Source: Aotearoamyces nothofagi
Taxonomy: Eukaryota > Ascomycota > Leotiomycetes > Leotiales > Tympanidaceae
NCBI GenBank assembly: GCA_015345905.1
Contig: JADDTR010000003.1
Location: 682,001 to 746,000, forward strand
Direction: 5' to 3'
DNA: 64,000 bases
Shown: one piece after another, positions 27,028-37,084 of the stretch
Layout of the letters: each line of letters starts with the position of its first letter
How positions within the stretch are numbered: position 1 is the first letter of the stretch
Notes under the pieces: model-generated
The model's database searches: none
What the model was told of the DNA's origin: nothing
The model's input: only the letters and a program-made list of their open reading frames with translations
Program-made: the position numbers and the translations under genes

Positions 27028-29130
27028 CTAATCTATAGGCCCTACTCTCAAGAGGTTGATCTCTCGACTATGCGCTTGGACGACTTGGCTTTGCCAATAA
27101 TGAACGGCTCTGTGTACCTTCTCGGCGACGTCTCTGCCCTCTACCCTTCTCACCATACTAACTATCCACTGCAACTTCCCCTCGCCGACCCAGTCCTTTT
27201 CGATTACAGCTCGCTCTACACCGATACGAGTGAAAACCCTGGTCAATTCCGGGGATAGTGGCACTCCATGATTTCGCAGATACAGTGCGCACTGCATGAC
27301 ATTGCGAAGTGCAACGCGGTATGGCCGGCTTCTTGCCCTCGAAAACTCCTCTGCCATTCTATGCACAAGAATGATTCTTGCTTTGTCTAGCGGCCCCTGT
27401 CGCCTCGGAGTCCGCTGTGGGTCGATTATGGGGACCTTCAGCGCCCCCCATATCTCCGTCGGATGAATGGTAGGGTCTCTGATCATAGCCATCACTAGCT
27501 TTGGGCAAGTATCGAGTCGTAGTGGCGAGTTGTCGCGGAGCAATTTAGGATAAAGCTTGAATAAAAGTAATGCATACTTTGTGGATATGGGCTGGAGCTC
27601 TTTGATCTCATGCACAAGAAGTCGTACATTGAGCATAATTCCAGCCTCCTGCATTAACCGCAGAGTCATGTAGACGGCGTAAGGTCTCCCAATACTTCGA
27701 AGAATTCGAAATAGTGAGGCTGCCTTCCGGTTGAACGAGTTAATGCCCTCTTCGTGTTGATACACGGATTTGAGAAGATAAAAAGTGGCATTTTCAGTAC
27801 CTTCCTTCTCAATGGCCGCTTCGAACGAATTGCAGACCTTAGTTGGTGTCTGTAATATGTCCTGCTTGATCCAGTAGTCCAGTAGTATCTTGCAACCTTC
27901 ATATGATGTCAAGGGAGGAATATCAGCACTATAGTCCTCCATCATCTTCCATACTTCTACTATTAATTCCTCGGATACCCTAGGTGACTTGGCCACCATG
28001 GAAATCCATGATTGCCTCATGTGTCGAAGCGTTCTTGTAGATCCTACGAATTCCCTTAAAAAAGTCGTAACCATATGCTGCGTAAATATGCGAATAACCC
28101 CATCTGCTAGATCAGGTGACGTGTGTCGAAGTGAATTTGCTAGAGACATAACAAAGCGCTTTGATGATAGAAATTCTTGCATAACCTCGCCTTCTTTTAA
28201 ATATTTGGCCTCGGAAACTTTTGCAAGAAATTCCGTGGTGTCTGGTTTCCTTATGCTGGAAACCCATGTTTCCACCATGGTATGGATCACTCGTGTAAGT
28301 CCGCAGATTTGGCTCTCGCTGACAACACTAAGGATATCAGTAACTAGGTTTCGAACGGCCATGTCAAATGGGAGCTGCCCCAGCTGGAACAGAAGTCTAC
28401 CCAATATCGGAATGCCAAGGTCTGTAGGTGATAGCACTTTGCATGCCATGATTCCTTCCCAGATGGATGTGTAAAATGACAAGCATAGTGAAACCTCGAC
28501 GGCCTTATCTGCTGTGACTTTCCGTATGTCCTTGGTGACGTGACGAATGCTTGCAGCCAGAACATCGCCGGAAACCAAGCCCAGAGATAGACTTTGCTTG
28601 AAACTCTGGTTGAAGGTCCTGCAGGCATCGGTAATCTTGTCCGTCGAAGTAGTTCTCACTGAGGCTCGAAACAGACGAAGATCGGCGCCGGGATCGCATT
28701 GGCTTGTGGTGGATGGAGATTCTGGCCTGGATACTTTGGTAGGATCTCTCAAGGGTGCCGGCTTATATTCAGCTAGCCAGGTTGGCAACTGGAAGGGCGT
28801 TTCTTTCGCAGGCCGTGTTGATGGGATTGATGGTGCTTCCCATTGCCAGCGATCCCGGCTCACCACTCCACCCATCCCCCACAAAGGATTGAAGTCTTGC
28901 ATTGGGGTGCTCGCTGACTCTGAGAGGTTGGCCATCCGTCTCTTTCCAAGCCTTCTCCTGCCCTCCATCGGTCCGGGCACTGAGCTTCCATTGCGCCTCG
29001 AGGCTTTCGAGGCAAGGCAAAACCGTTGGAAGGCCATGGCCAGCACATCTTCTGTAATCCATAGCGTGTCTATCGGCGATCGAAAGCGTTGCTGCGCCGC
29101 TCGACAGCAGGCAGGTGGTCGGGAAAGCAT
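27028..29130 (-). CDS. Mitochondrial-looking helical-repeat (PPR-like) protein
   Basis: Single exon, 700 aa. The start MLSRPPACCRAAQQRFRSP is basic and lacks acids, fitting a mitochondrial presequence. A Ser/Pro-rich part to about 150 follows. The rest is nearly all helical, with 30-40 residue hairpins spaced like degenerate PPR or RMD9-type repeats (AASLFRILRSIGRPYAVYMTLRLMQEAG and NVRLLVHEIKELQPISTKYALLLFKLYPK are examples). I recognise no enzyme motif. Likely a fungal mitochondrial RNA or translation factor, by inference only. It is convergent with hem12 (181 bp apart) and divergent from trm82. Confidence 0.75.
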   Translation of the reverse strand: MLSRPPACCRAAQQRFRSPIDTLWITEDVLAMAFQRFCLASKASRRNGSSVPGPMEGRRRLGKRRMANLSESASTPMQDFNPLWGMGGVVSRDRWQWEAPSIPSTRPAKETPFQLPTWLAEYKPAPLRDPTKVSRPESPSTTSQCDPGADLRLFRASVRTTSTDKITDACRTFNQSFKQSLSLGLVSGDVLAASIRHVTKDIRKVTADKAVEVSLCLSFYTSIWEGIMACKVLSPTDLGIPILGRLLFQLGQLPFDMAVRNLVTDILSVVSESQICGLTRVIHTMVETWVSSIRKPDTTEFLAKVSEAKYLKEGEVMQEFLSSKRFVMSLANSLRHTSPDLADGVIRIFTQHMVTTFLREFVGSTRTLRHMRQSWISMVAKSPRVSEELIVEVWKMMEDYSADIPPLTSYEGCKILLDYWIKQDILQTPTKVCNSFEAAIEKEGTENATFYLLKSVYQHEEGINSFNRKAASLFRILRSIGRPYAVYMTLRLMQEAGIMLNVRLLVHEIKELQPISTKYALLLFKLYPKLLRDNSPLRLDTCPKLVMAMIRDPTIHPTEIWGALKVPIIDPQRTPRRQGPLDKARIILVHRMAEEFSRARSRPYRVALRNVMQCALYLRNHGVPLSPELTRVFTRIGVERAVIEKDWVGEGKLQWIVSMVRRVEGRDVAEKVHRAVHYWQSQVVQAHSREINLLRVGPID

Positions 29131-29517
29131 GAAGCTCTGCGAAGTCAGGCCCGTACCCTCATTGGGCTATTCGGGACCGAATGAGTAAGACACGAATCCA
29201 ATTGGACTGTCATGGATGGCAGTGAAGACGCAGAAGCTACAGGTTGATTCTCGGTGGCAGCGGACAAGAAATGCATAGGTGGTGGGAAAAGATGCTGTTG
29301 CCGGCTCTTGGAGGTTCTCAGAGAGCTGCTGTCTTGTCGTAGCTCCGCGACGGTGTTCAGGCTTCCCTTCTAGCTCGGTTCGGGCTAAAGCTGCCTGATT
29401 AGGCCCACGATCCCTGTCAGTTAACTTTTATTTATCTACCTGTGAACAAAATTTTATATTATGCAACGACGAACCAATGCCTTCTTTGGCCGTTAGACGT
29501 GACGATACCTTCAATTA
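29131..29517. promoter_or_regulatory. Divergent promoter, helical-repeat gene / trm82
   Basis: 387 bp between start codons. No gene or named motif seen. Confidence 0.55.
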
Positions 29518-31222
29518 ATGATGCAGGCACCATATCAGTGTTTGGAGAAATCGGGGAGTCTTCTGATTGCTGCTAGCGGTTCTAGACTTGATTCCTTCAG
29601 TCTCATAGACGGCTCTCACCTTTCTTCATGGACTTGCCCTATTCCTGCAAGAGGAGTGGACGAGTCAAAATCACAAGGTGTTGAGGCGGGTACAAGGGCG
29701 GTTATACCAGAGCCAGAAGCCCCTTTAGGAAATGCTGTTTTGGACCCTGCGCCGTCTCCAAAACGACGCAGGATATCAGATCCTGGCGCCGAGGAGGAGA
29801 CCAACGGAAAAGCAAAGAGGCACAAGGGCAAACAATACATCAAGGCTCCAGACGGCTCACAAGCTCCTAATATCATTGCGTTGACGTCGACGAAATCTGC
29901 CAAGCACGTGATCGCAGTCACGGGAGAAGACAAGACCATCAGAGTTTTTGAACACGCGGAAAAGGGTGATCTGGTGCAATTAAGCCAACGGTAAGACTAT
30001 GCCCCCGATCGGGCTATGGATATCCCACTAAGTATTTCTAAAAAGCCCCATGCCAAAACGCCCCTGTGCCATTGCTGTCACTGACGATGACTCTACCATC
30101 ATATACGCTGATAAGTTCGGAGATGTGTATTCGCTCCCAGTACTTGCTCCTGAGCCCCCCGCCAACCAGGAGGACCCGAAAGATCCCTCAAAGTCAGCAT
30201 CGCTGGCCCCGGAGCCACCGAGACCATTTATCGCTGCCGCAAACGACCTCACAGTGCACTCGCAGCGGAACCTGAGAGCTCTCCAAAACCAGCTTCGCCA
30301 GGACCAGAAGAGGGCCGAGAAGCACGAACTTAACCCTGGACAGGCTCTATTGTTAGGCCACGTATCGATGCTGACTGATATTGCCCTGGTCGAGCGGGGA
30401 GGACGCAGCTACATTGTCACGGCCGATAGGGATGAGCACATTCGCATCTCCCGAGGTCTGCCCCAGGCCCACATCATCGAGGGATACTGTCTCGGGCACA
30501 CCGAGTTCGTGAGCAGGTTGTGCTTCCCCACCACACACCCGCACGTCCTCATCTCAGGAGGCGGCGATGCCGAGCTCTACGTCTGGCATTGGAGTTCCGC
30601 AGAGCTCCTCCACAAGGTCGACCTGCAGAGCATAGTGCGAGGGCTGGCGCTCGAGCCAGCGAACGCCGCCCCGGACACCAGCGGAGGCAGCAGTCCCGAT
30701 AAGGGCGTCGAGGCAGAGCCGGCCAAGATGGCAGTCGCGGCCATCAAGCACATACCAGGGGCGCCAGACAGAGCGCCCGATAGCGTGGTAGTGGCCTGCG
30801 AAGGGTGAGCTTCCGCCGCGCTTGACCCCTAATCGTTACCCCGCCTCTAACGTGCCCACAGCGTACCTGCATTGTTCTTCTTCTCCCTCTCCGGGGAGGG
30901 CCGTTTAGCACACCACCAGACCGTCCGGCTGGAGGGCAATCCCCTCGCGATAGTCGCGGACCACGCGCCCCGAGGCATCGTCGTGTCCGTCGACGCCATC
31001 CACGAAGCGGGTTCCACAGACCGTGTCAGGGACGCTGCCGCGGACGACGCGAGACTGCTACGGGTGTTCAGGTTGGAGGGGCTCAAGTGGGAAGAAGAGA
31101 GGCTACGCTTCAATCCTGGCAGTGCCATCGCGGTTAGTGGCGCGGAAGACAAGAGGTTTGGCGATTTATCAGGACTTTTATACAATCTGGAGAACCTGCG
31201 GAAGCGTGGGGGAGAAGAATGA
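29518..31222 (+). CDS. trm82: Trm82/WDR4-like tRNA m7G methyltransferase subunit
   Basis: Exons 29518-29990, 30046-30804 and 30862-31222 encode 530 aa. WD40 blades are visible: IALTSTKSAKHVIAVTGEDKTIRVF, AIAVTDDDSTIIYADKFGDVYSL, GHVSMLTDIALVERGGRSYIVTADRDEHIRIS, GHTEFVSRLCFPTTHPHVLISGGGDAELYVW. The YADKFGDVY motif is the Trm82 hallmark. Low-complexity inserts (PKRRRISDPGAEEETNGKAKRHKGK and an Ala/Pro stretch in exon 2) lengthen it relative to yeast (444 aa). Role: non-catalytic partner of Trm8 forming m7G46 in tRNA. Exon 2 is markedly GC-richer than exon 1. Confidence 0.9.
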
Positions 31223-31586
31223 TGGTAGGTTTGGAACTAGCCATCTCAACAGCATTGAAAAATCACATCATGAAGACCGCTGCATTAACATTTCCTTTCT
31301 GATGATTTTGTAATGTCTAACCCTCTGGAACGCCTAGTACAATCATTGGAGTAAATGAAAATGCATGTTACAAGCAAAGTGAGATGTAGCCGGAAACATG
31401 TCATCCCAAGACGTGAAAAAAGCGCTTGTTCTTAAAAGCCCCCCAAATGAGAACGCATGCAAGTCCTCGGAACGGGTCACTATGCGCAGCGGCCAGACGA
31501 GAACGGCAAGGCCTGTGATATTCATTAGGCATTCCAAGCAGGAAATGTATTCCCACCACCCATCATCCATCATATCATCTGATTAT
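31223..31586. other. Convergent intergenic, trm82 / dnaJ 3' ends
   Basis: 364 bp with both 3' UTRs. No gene seen. Confidence 0.6.
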
Positions 31587-33031
31587 TTATTGCTGGGCAC
31601 ACTGTACTCCGGCACCACCTGGGTGACCATCTTCGTCATCGTCATCCATCGCGCCATTGCCAGTCGCTCGGGCTTGCTGACTGGCATCAACGTCTTCAAG
31701 ATCGACGGCTTCCGTCATGGTCTCAGCCGGAGGAAGAGTAGCCTGGACGGTTGGTGGCGGCAGGATAGCCTTGAGGGCCTCGAAGTGTGCCGGGTCGGCG
31801 GTCCAGTTCTTCTCTGGGAACTTTACGTCGAATTGAATGTACAGGTTACCAAAGTCATGGTGGCGGAATGAGGGCATGCCCTGACCACGGACCATCTTTA
31901 CAGTTCCTAGTTGCCGACTGTTAGCCAACTGTGCCACGGGGATAGCACCTCATACGGAACTCACCTGGGCTAATAACTTCTCCCGGAAGAATATCCACGC
32001 TTAACCATCGGTCATCCAGATGCTCAACAAATATGCTGCCGCCAGCCAAGGCCGTCACAAGGTCGATCTCGGCATGGTAGAATAGGTCGTCGTCTTTGCG
32101 TTGGAACCTCGCGTGGGGTTTCTGCTCAATCTCGAAAACAACGTCTCCAGGCTCGACACCGGGCGTCTGGTCACCTTCTCCTCGGAACTCAATTTTGTGG
32201 CCGCTCTTCACACCCCTGTCAACATGAACGTGCAGAACCTTTCGCTCAACGGTGGTCTTCTTGCCGTTGCACTGCTTGCACTTGTCCTTCTCACGTATGA
32301 TCTCTCCCTCGCCATTACAATCTGGGCAGACGGTCTGGAAACGTTGGATCATCGGGCCCATCTGGCGCATCATCGTCTTCATGCCATGACCATCGCAGCC
32401 AGCGCACTTCTTGACGGCGCCTTCCTTGCCACCTCGGCCTTCGCACTTTGGGCAGATGACTGACTTCTGCAGGGCCAGCTTCGAGACCTTTCCCCGGTAG
32501 ATATCCTCCAGCGAGACCTTGTGAACATGGTGGATGGCCCGGGCCTTTGGTGGCCCACGCTGCTGCATCCCTCCACCAAACATACCTCCCAAGCCACCGC
32601 CACCAAAGGCAGATCCACCACCAAAGAATTGCGAGAAGAGGTCCTCTGCGGACATGCCTCCGGCGCCGGCTCCGCCTTCTAGACCCTCCTCGCCATACTG
32701 ATCATAGATCTGGCGCTTTTGGGGATCCGAAAGAATCTCGTATGCGTGTGAAATCTCCTTGAACTTGTCCGCAGCATCTGGATTGTGTGCATTCTTGTCT
32801 AGTGGCCAGAGTTAGTGATCGCAAAGTCAAGGCATCGTATCAAAAGGTGAAGTCCCGTACCAGGATGGTGCTTCAGAGCCCCAATCTTGTATGCTTTTTT
32901 GAGTTCTGTTTCTGTGCACGTCGGCGCCACCTGGCTTCAAGTCAGCACCACGATCCAAGGCGACGGCGCGCGAACATGGGAATACATTTACATACATTGA
33001 GCAGATCGTAGAGCTTCGTATCCTTCGCCAT
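31587..33031 (-). CDS. Class A DnaJ (Ydj1/Mas5-type Hsp40)
   Basis: Exons 33031-32996, 32930-32861, 32798-31965 and 31906-31587 encode 419 aa (yeast Ydj1 409). Order: J domain starting [13 protein letters not shown], its HPD tripeptide split by intron 2; G/F-rich linker ([22 protein letters not shown]); four CxxCxGxG zinc modules ([32 protein letters not shown], the last lacking the final Gly); C-terminal substrate domains. The final four residues CAQQ form a CaaX box, consistent with farnesylation as in Ydj1 (CASQ). Role: J-protein co-chaperone for cytosolic Hsp70, probably partly membrane-tethered. Start codon context and homology fix 33031. Confidence 0.95.
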
Positions 33032-34073
33032 GGTGAAGTCTTAGGATTGCAGTCTTAGGATTGCAGTCTCGGGATTGCAGCCTCCTTGGGGTGAAGAGAT
33101 GCGAGGGGAAGAGGGGTGATGAGGCTCGGGCCTGCGCAAGGCTTGTGCTCTTCGAGGTACTGACGGAGAGAAAAGGGTCTGCCAACAAAAGATGCGAGTC
33201 AGCAATTGCGAACGATATGTGCTGGAAAAATGTCTGGATATATGGCGTCCGTCGCCTCTGTCGAAAGCGGGAAGCTAGCTGGGGAAAAGCAGGGCAGAAG
33301 TTCTTGTGCTAGTGCACGAGAGCGCAGGGCGAGTGCGGGTAGCTAACCTGAAGATGGAAACCCGCGACGATTGTGTCTCTTGGGGGAAACGAAAGGGACC
33401 GGACGCAAGCAGTCGCGCGCACAGTCAGAGAGGGCCGCAGGGCGTGGTGAGCAGTGCGGATGCTAATGAAACCCTAATGTGAGGATGGAGTTTTTTGGGG
33501 CAAGAGGTGAGTGAGGTGAGTGAGGTGAAGTGAGGTGAAAGAGAGCAGCGGTGCAGAAGAAGTTTGGAGAGGAGACGGACAGGTTCGCAGAGGGCCGCGG
33601 GCAGGGCCAAGGCTGGCTTGGCTTGGCAGGCTGGGATTCGCAGAGAGAGGGAGAGAGAGCGAGAGAGAGCGAGAGAGAGAGGCGGCGGTGCTTTCCTATC
33701 GGGGGGCCCGGTGTCGCGTGTGGAATTTCGCAGAAGCGGATAGATCTCGCGGAAGGCAGGGCTGGGCTGGCCGTCTGGCCGTCGAGCCGTCGACAATCGG
33801 CAGTGCAGGCGCCGCAGCGAGGGCGGCGCTTACCCGTCCGGGCTGCGGCGCGCTGGACGGCGGCCAGACGGGCGGATTCACTGCCCCGTAGGGCATAGCC
33901 GGCAGGAGAGATCGCCCTCTCTCTCTCTCTCTGTCTCTCTCTCTCTGTCTCTCTGTCTTTCCATGGGGGATGGGCAGGTTCGGAAGGGAAAGGTTACTTT
34001 GGCCACCTCGACCCTGAGCTGGGGCTGTATTCCGATTTCCAGCATGGCATATACCGGGCAGCAGGACTGTACG
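33032..34073. promoter_or_regulatory. dnaJ promoter region, GC-rich with GA/CT tracts
   Basis: Several overlapping frames on both strands at 33425-33898 are compositional, with no protein signature. Tandem GAGGTGA units occur at 33505-33540, a GAGA tract at 33645-33682, and a CT tract at 33916-33960. Repeated GGATTGCAGTC (33045-33080) lies just upstream of the start codon. Confidence 0.55.
33916..33960. repeat. (CT)n microsatellite with CTGT interruptions
   Basis: Dinucleotide run CTCTCT with three GT interruptions, between the dnaJ promoter and the minisatellite block. Confidence 0.9.
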
Positions 34074-34151
34074 GTCAGTGTAGGCTGTCAGTGTAGGCTG
34101 TCAGTGTAGGCTGTCAGTGTAGGCTGTCAGTGTAGGCTGTCAGTGTAGGCT
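34074..34151. repeat. 13-bp minisatellite, six perfect units
   Basis: GTCAGTGTAGGCT repeated six times without a mismatch. The perfection implies recent expansion or homogenisation. First array of the nested block running to 34815. Confidence 0.96.
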
Positions 34152-34176
34152 GTCTAGGCGTGGCAGTAGGGTCAAG

Positions 34177-34288
34177 GTAGGCTGTCTACAGTAGGCTGTC
34201 TACAGTAGGCTGTCTACAGTAGGCTGTCTACAGTAGGCTGTCTACAGTAGGCTGTCTACAGTAGGCTGTCTACAGTAGGCTGTCTACA
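34177..34288. repeat. 14-bp minisatellite, eight perfect units
   Basis: GTAGGCTGTCTACA repeated eight times exactly (112 bp). It shares the GTAGGCTGTC core with the 13-bp array just upstream, so one probably arose from the other. Each unit contains the imperfect palindrome TGTCTACAGTAGGC. Confidence 0.96.
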
Positions 34289-34440
34289 GTAGGCGTGGCA
34301 GGCACCTAAGACGCGGTAGTGCACTGTACAGCAACTGTTCTGGTAGTGGTACAGGACTTATGTAGCAGTACCGTCAGTGTAGGCTGTCTAGGCCTGTCTA
34401 GGCGTGGTAGGCACCTAAGATGCCCTGTAGGTAGACGTGG

Positions 34441-34520
34441 TAGTGCTGTAGTGTGCTGTAGTGTGCTGTAGTGTGCTGTACTGCACTGTACTGCACTGTA
34501 CTGCACTGTACCGCACTGTA
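34441..34520. repeat. 10-bp minisatellite, eight units in two variants
   Basis: Units TAGTGCTGTA, GTGTGCTGTA x3, CTGCACTGTA x3 and CCGCACTGTA, in phase over 80 bp. All end in CTGTA, the unit of the 5-bp array 250 bp downstream. Confidence 0.95.
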
Positions 34521-34765
34521 CTGGTCCTGCTGGTACGGGACTTGGGTGCCTGTACCGTCAAGGTAGGCAGTCAATGCAGGCAGTCAATGTACACTGTCTA
34601 GGTACACTGTCCTGGTACACTGGCCAGGCACAGCAGGCGCCTACCCAAGATACCCTGTGGGTGGGCGTGGTCGTGTGCCCTCTGTGCCTGGAAGTTACAG
34701 CCCATGCAGACTGCCAACCGGGTAGAGCAGCCAGGCAAGGTCGGTGGGTACAGTGCAGTGCAGTA

Positions 34766-34815
34766 CTGTACTGTACTGTACTGTACTGTACTGTACTGTA
34801 CTGTACTGTACTGTA
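34766..34815. repeat. 5-bp satellite (CTGTA)10
   Basis: Ten perfect CTGTA units, with partial units on either side. A shorter CTGTACTG echo appears at about 39065-39085. Confidence 0.96.
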
Positions 34816-35820
34816 CTGCGTGCTGTTCTTCCCTACAGCACAGGTGCCGCATCACTAGACACCCGCTGTATATCCCGCACAGCCTATACGGCAATGCCAG
34901 AAGACAGCAAGCATACCGTCTGTACTCTGTCGGCATGCCCTCACTTCATCACCGCTATCCTCATCACCACCATATATACTGCTATGCATATCGCTATATA
35001 TATTGCGATAAATAGCGCCCGCGACACCCACCACCGTCCGCTGTAGGCCATCACGTCCTCAGGAATGTAGCGATCTACAGGCTACGACCTACAGTACACC
35101 ATCGCCGCTGCCGAGAAACACAGAACAGCCGTGCCCGATAAGGCGCGAGGGGGGGTAGAGAGAGAAAAAAAAAAAAAGAAGAAAATGGCCTTATCGTCGA
35201 CCGTCCGCCCGTCGTGATTAGCAGGGGCCGCTCGTTCGTGGGCACCGTAGGGCATGGACTGGACTGGACTGTACTGTGTACATACAGTACCCGGATAAGC
35301 ACACGAGCAGATGTAGTATATAGAGATGGGTAGGTAGGTATATAATATATATATATATAGGTAGATAGGTACATATACAGTATATAGATAGAGAGATAGG
35401 TAGGTATATATATATATATATATATATAGGTAGGTAGGTACAGTACGAGCCTGTATAGTATATGCCCGTCCACACACACAGAGATAGCACAGACGCAGTA
35501 GTGCAGCCGCAGCCGCAGAGAGAGAGATGTGGCCCGTGGGACGCCCGCCGTCTCGACGAAGCCGAAGCCGAATCGCCGACCAATTGGCTGCTGTCCGCCG
35601 TCCTGATCTCTTCCGGCAGATAAACTCTTTCGGCTCTGAATTACAGCCTCCCTCCCTCCCTCCCTCCTCTTTTTTTTTATTTAAAAAAATATACATATAC
35701 ATACATATACATATATATATATATATATATACAACACACACGCACGCCCATCTCCCGCCGCAAGATACATCCCTCTCTCCCCCGGCCCCCCCCGCCTGCA
35801 CCAGAGAAGCCAAAGCAGAC
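34816..35820. promoter_or_regulatory. Cytosine deaminase upstream region, microsatellite-rich
   Basis: TA-rich tracts with GGTAGGTA blocks (35325-35445), a (CCCT)n run (35648-35668), and TATACA/TA repeats (35688-35733) immediately upstream of the start. Long minus-strand frames across 35075-36189 translate these repeats into Tyr/Ile runs and are not genes. Confidence 0.6.
35325..35445. repeat. GGTAGGTA / (TA)n composite microsatellite
   Basis: GGTAGGTA blocks alternate with TATATA runs: 35328-35340, 35341-35365, 35398-35428, 35429-35440. Confidence 0.85.
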
Positions 35821-36555
35821 ATGAACGATCAAGAGGGCCTCGCCATCGCCATCGAGGAGGCAAAGCTCTCGTACGCAGAGGGAGGCGTTCCCGTTCGTAT
35901 CCCCCCGCTCCCACTCCAGCCCGTCTAAAAAAGAGAGAGAGAGAGAGAGACAGAGAGAGAGAGAGAGCCTCGTCCTGACAAGAACCCGTGCGCGAGTAGA
36001 TCGGCGCCGCCCTGGTGTCCCGGGACGGCAAGCTGCTCGGCCGCGGCCACAACATGCGCGTGCAGCAAGGCAGCGCCATCCTCCACGTGAGTTGCCAGCC
36101 CTGCGGACGAGATCCCAGATGAGATCCCAGATGAGATCCCCAGACCAGACCCCCAGACCCCCAGACTCCAGACTCCAGGCGACAGACAAACAGAGGAAGG
36201 AGCTTCTCTAGCCGCGCCCGCTTGCTGACCCTGCCCCCCTTTCTTCCCCCCTCCAGGGCGAAACGTCAGCCCTGCAGAACTCTGGCCGCCTGCCCGGCTC
36301 CGCGTACAAGGGCGCGACCATGTACACGACGCTGTCGCCGTGCCCCATGTGCACCGGCGCCTGCATCCTCTACGGCGTCGCCCGCGTCGTGCTGGGCGAG
36401 AACCGCACCTTTGTCGGCTCCGAGGACTACCTCCGCGAGCGCGGCATCGAAGTCGTCGACATGAAGAACAAGGAGTGCCAGGATCTCATGGAGAGGTTCA
36501 TCGCCGAGAAGCCTGACGTCTGGTACGTCCCGCGCCTGGCAGCTGGATGCCGAGT

Positions 36556-36627
<72 letters not shown>

Positions 36628-36850
36628 NNNNNNNNNNNNNNNNNNNNNNNNNNNNNNNNNNNNNNNNNNNNNNNNNNNNNNNNNNNNNNNNNNNNNNNNN
36701 NNNNNNNNNNNNNNNNNNNNNGCCCCTGGCAGCTGGATGCCGAATCCCCCCCCCCCCCCCCTATCCCCTCGCTTCGCCTGAGCTGACCAGCCCGCTTGCC
36801 GTTGTAGGAACGAGGATGTTGGATCGGATGAGAGAATATATTCAAAGTAG
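35821..36850 (+). CDS. fcy1: Cytosine deaminase, Fcy1-like
   Basis: Exons 35821-35892, 36000-36086, 36257-36522 and 36808-36850 encode 155 aa (yeast Fcy1 158). Zinc-site signatures: H-G-E (ILH|GETSALQN, split by intron 2 between His and Gly) with the catalytic Glu, and SPCPMCTGA with the two Cys ligands. GRGHNMRVQQGSA and the C-terminal PDVWNEDVG cap are also Fcy1-like. Reaction: cytosine to uracil in pyrimidine salvage; it also activates 5-fluorocytosine in fungi. Donor 1 is GTTCGT, and intron 1 carries a long GA repeat. Intron 3 contains an assembly gap, but the flanking exons are intact and join in phase. Confidence 0.94.
35934..35968. repeat. (GA)n microsatellite in fcy1 intron 1
   Basis: AGAGAGAG run with one C interruption (at 35951), within the first intron of the deaminase. 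Confidence 0.9.
36556..36721. other. Poly-G run plus 94-N assembly gap
   Basis: A 72-base homopolymer of G (36556-36627) runs straight into Ns (36628-36721). The 19-base sequence CCTGGCAGCTGGATGCCGA occurs both before (36535-36553) and after (36725-36743) the gap; the second copy is followed by a 16-base C run. This reads as two contig ends that overlap but were scaffolded without merging. It lies wholly inside the last fcy1 intron. Confidence 0.93.
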
Positions 36851-37084
36851 TTTTTATCAAGATATATCTAATACGCTCCGACAGACGGTCCCCAATCAGG
36901 CCTTCTCACTTCGTGCCACGCGTGTTCTACTGAGCAGAGCTTTCCATCATCTAACGACCAGCTACAGTGTGCCAGAACATATACTACTTCCGTGATTAAA
37001 TTGATCCCGGTTTCTGGGCATTATCTTATATCAAGGTTGCCGGATTGCTAAAGCCTTCGGGCACCAACTCTTCCAACAGGCCTC

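Noticed and set aside
33425-33898. Overlapping frames on both strands upstream of dnaJ
   Set aside because: Driven by GC content and GA tracts; no signature and no splice support.
34177-34288. CRISPR-like regular repeat
   Set aside because: Units are directly adjacent with no spacers, and the host is a eukaryote. It is a minisatellite.
35075-36189. Long minus-strand frames opposite the fcy1 5' region
   Set aside because: They translate TA, GGTA and GA microsatellites into Tyr/Ile/Leu runs and overlap a well-supported deaminase gene.
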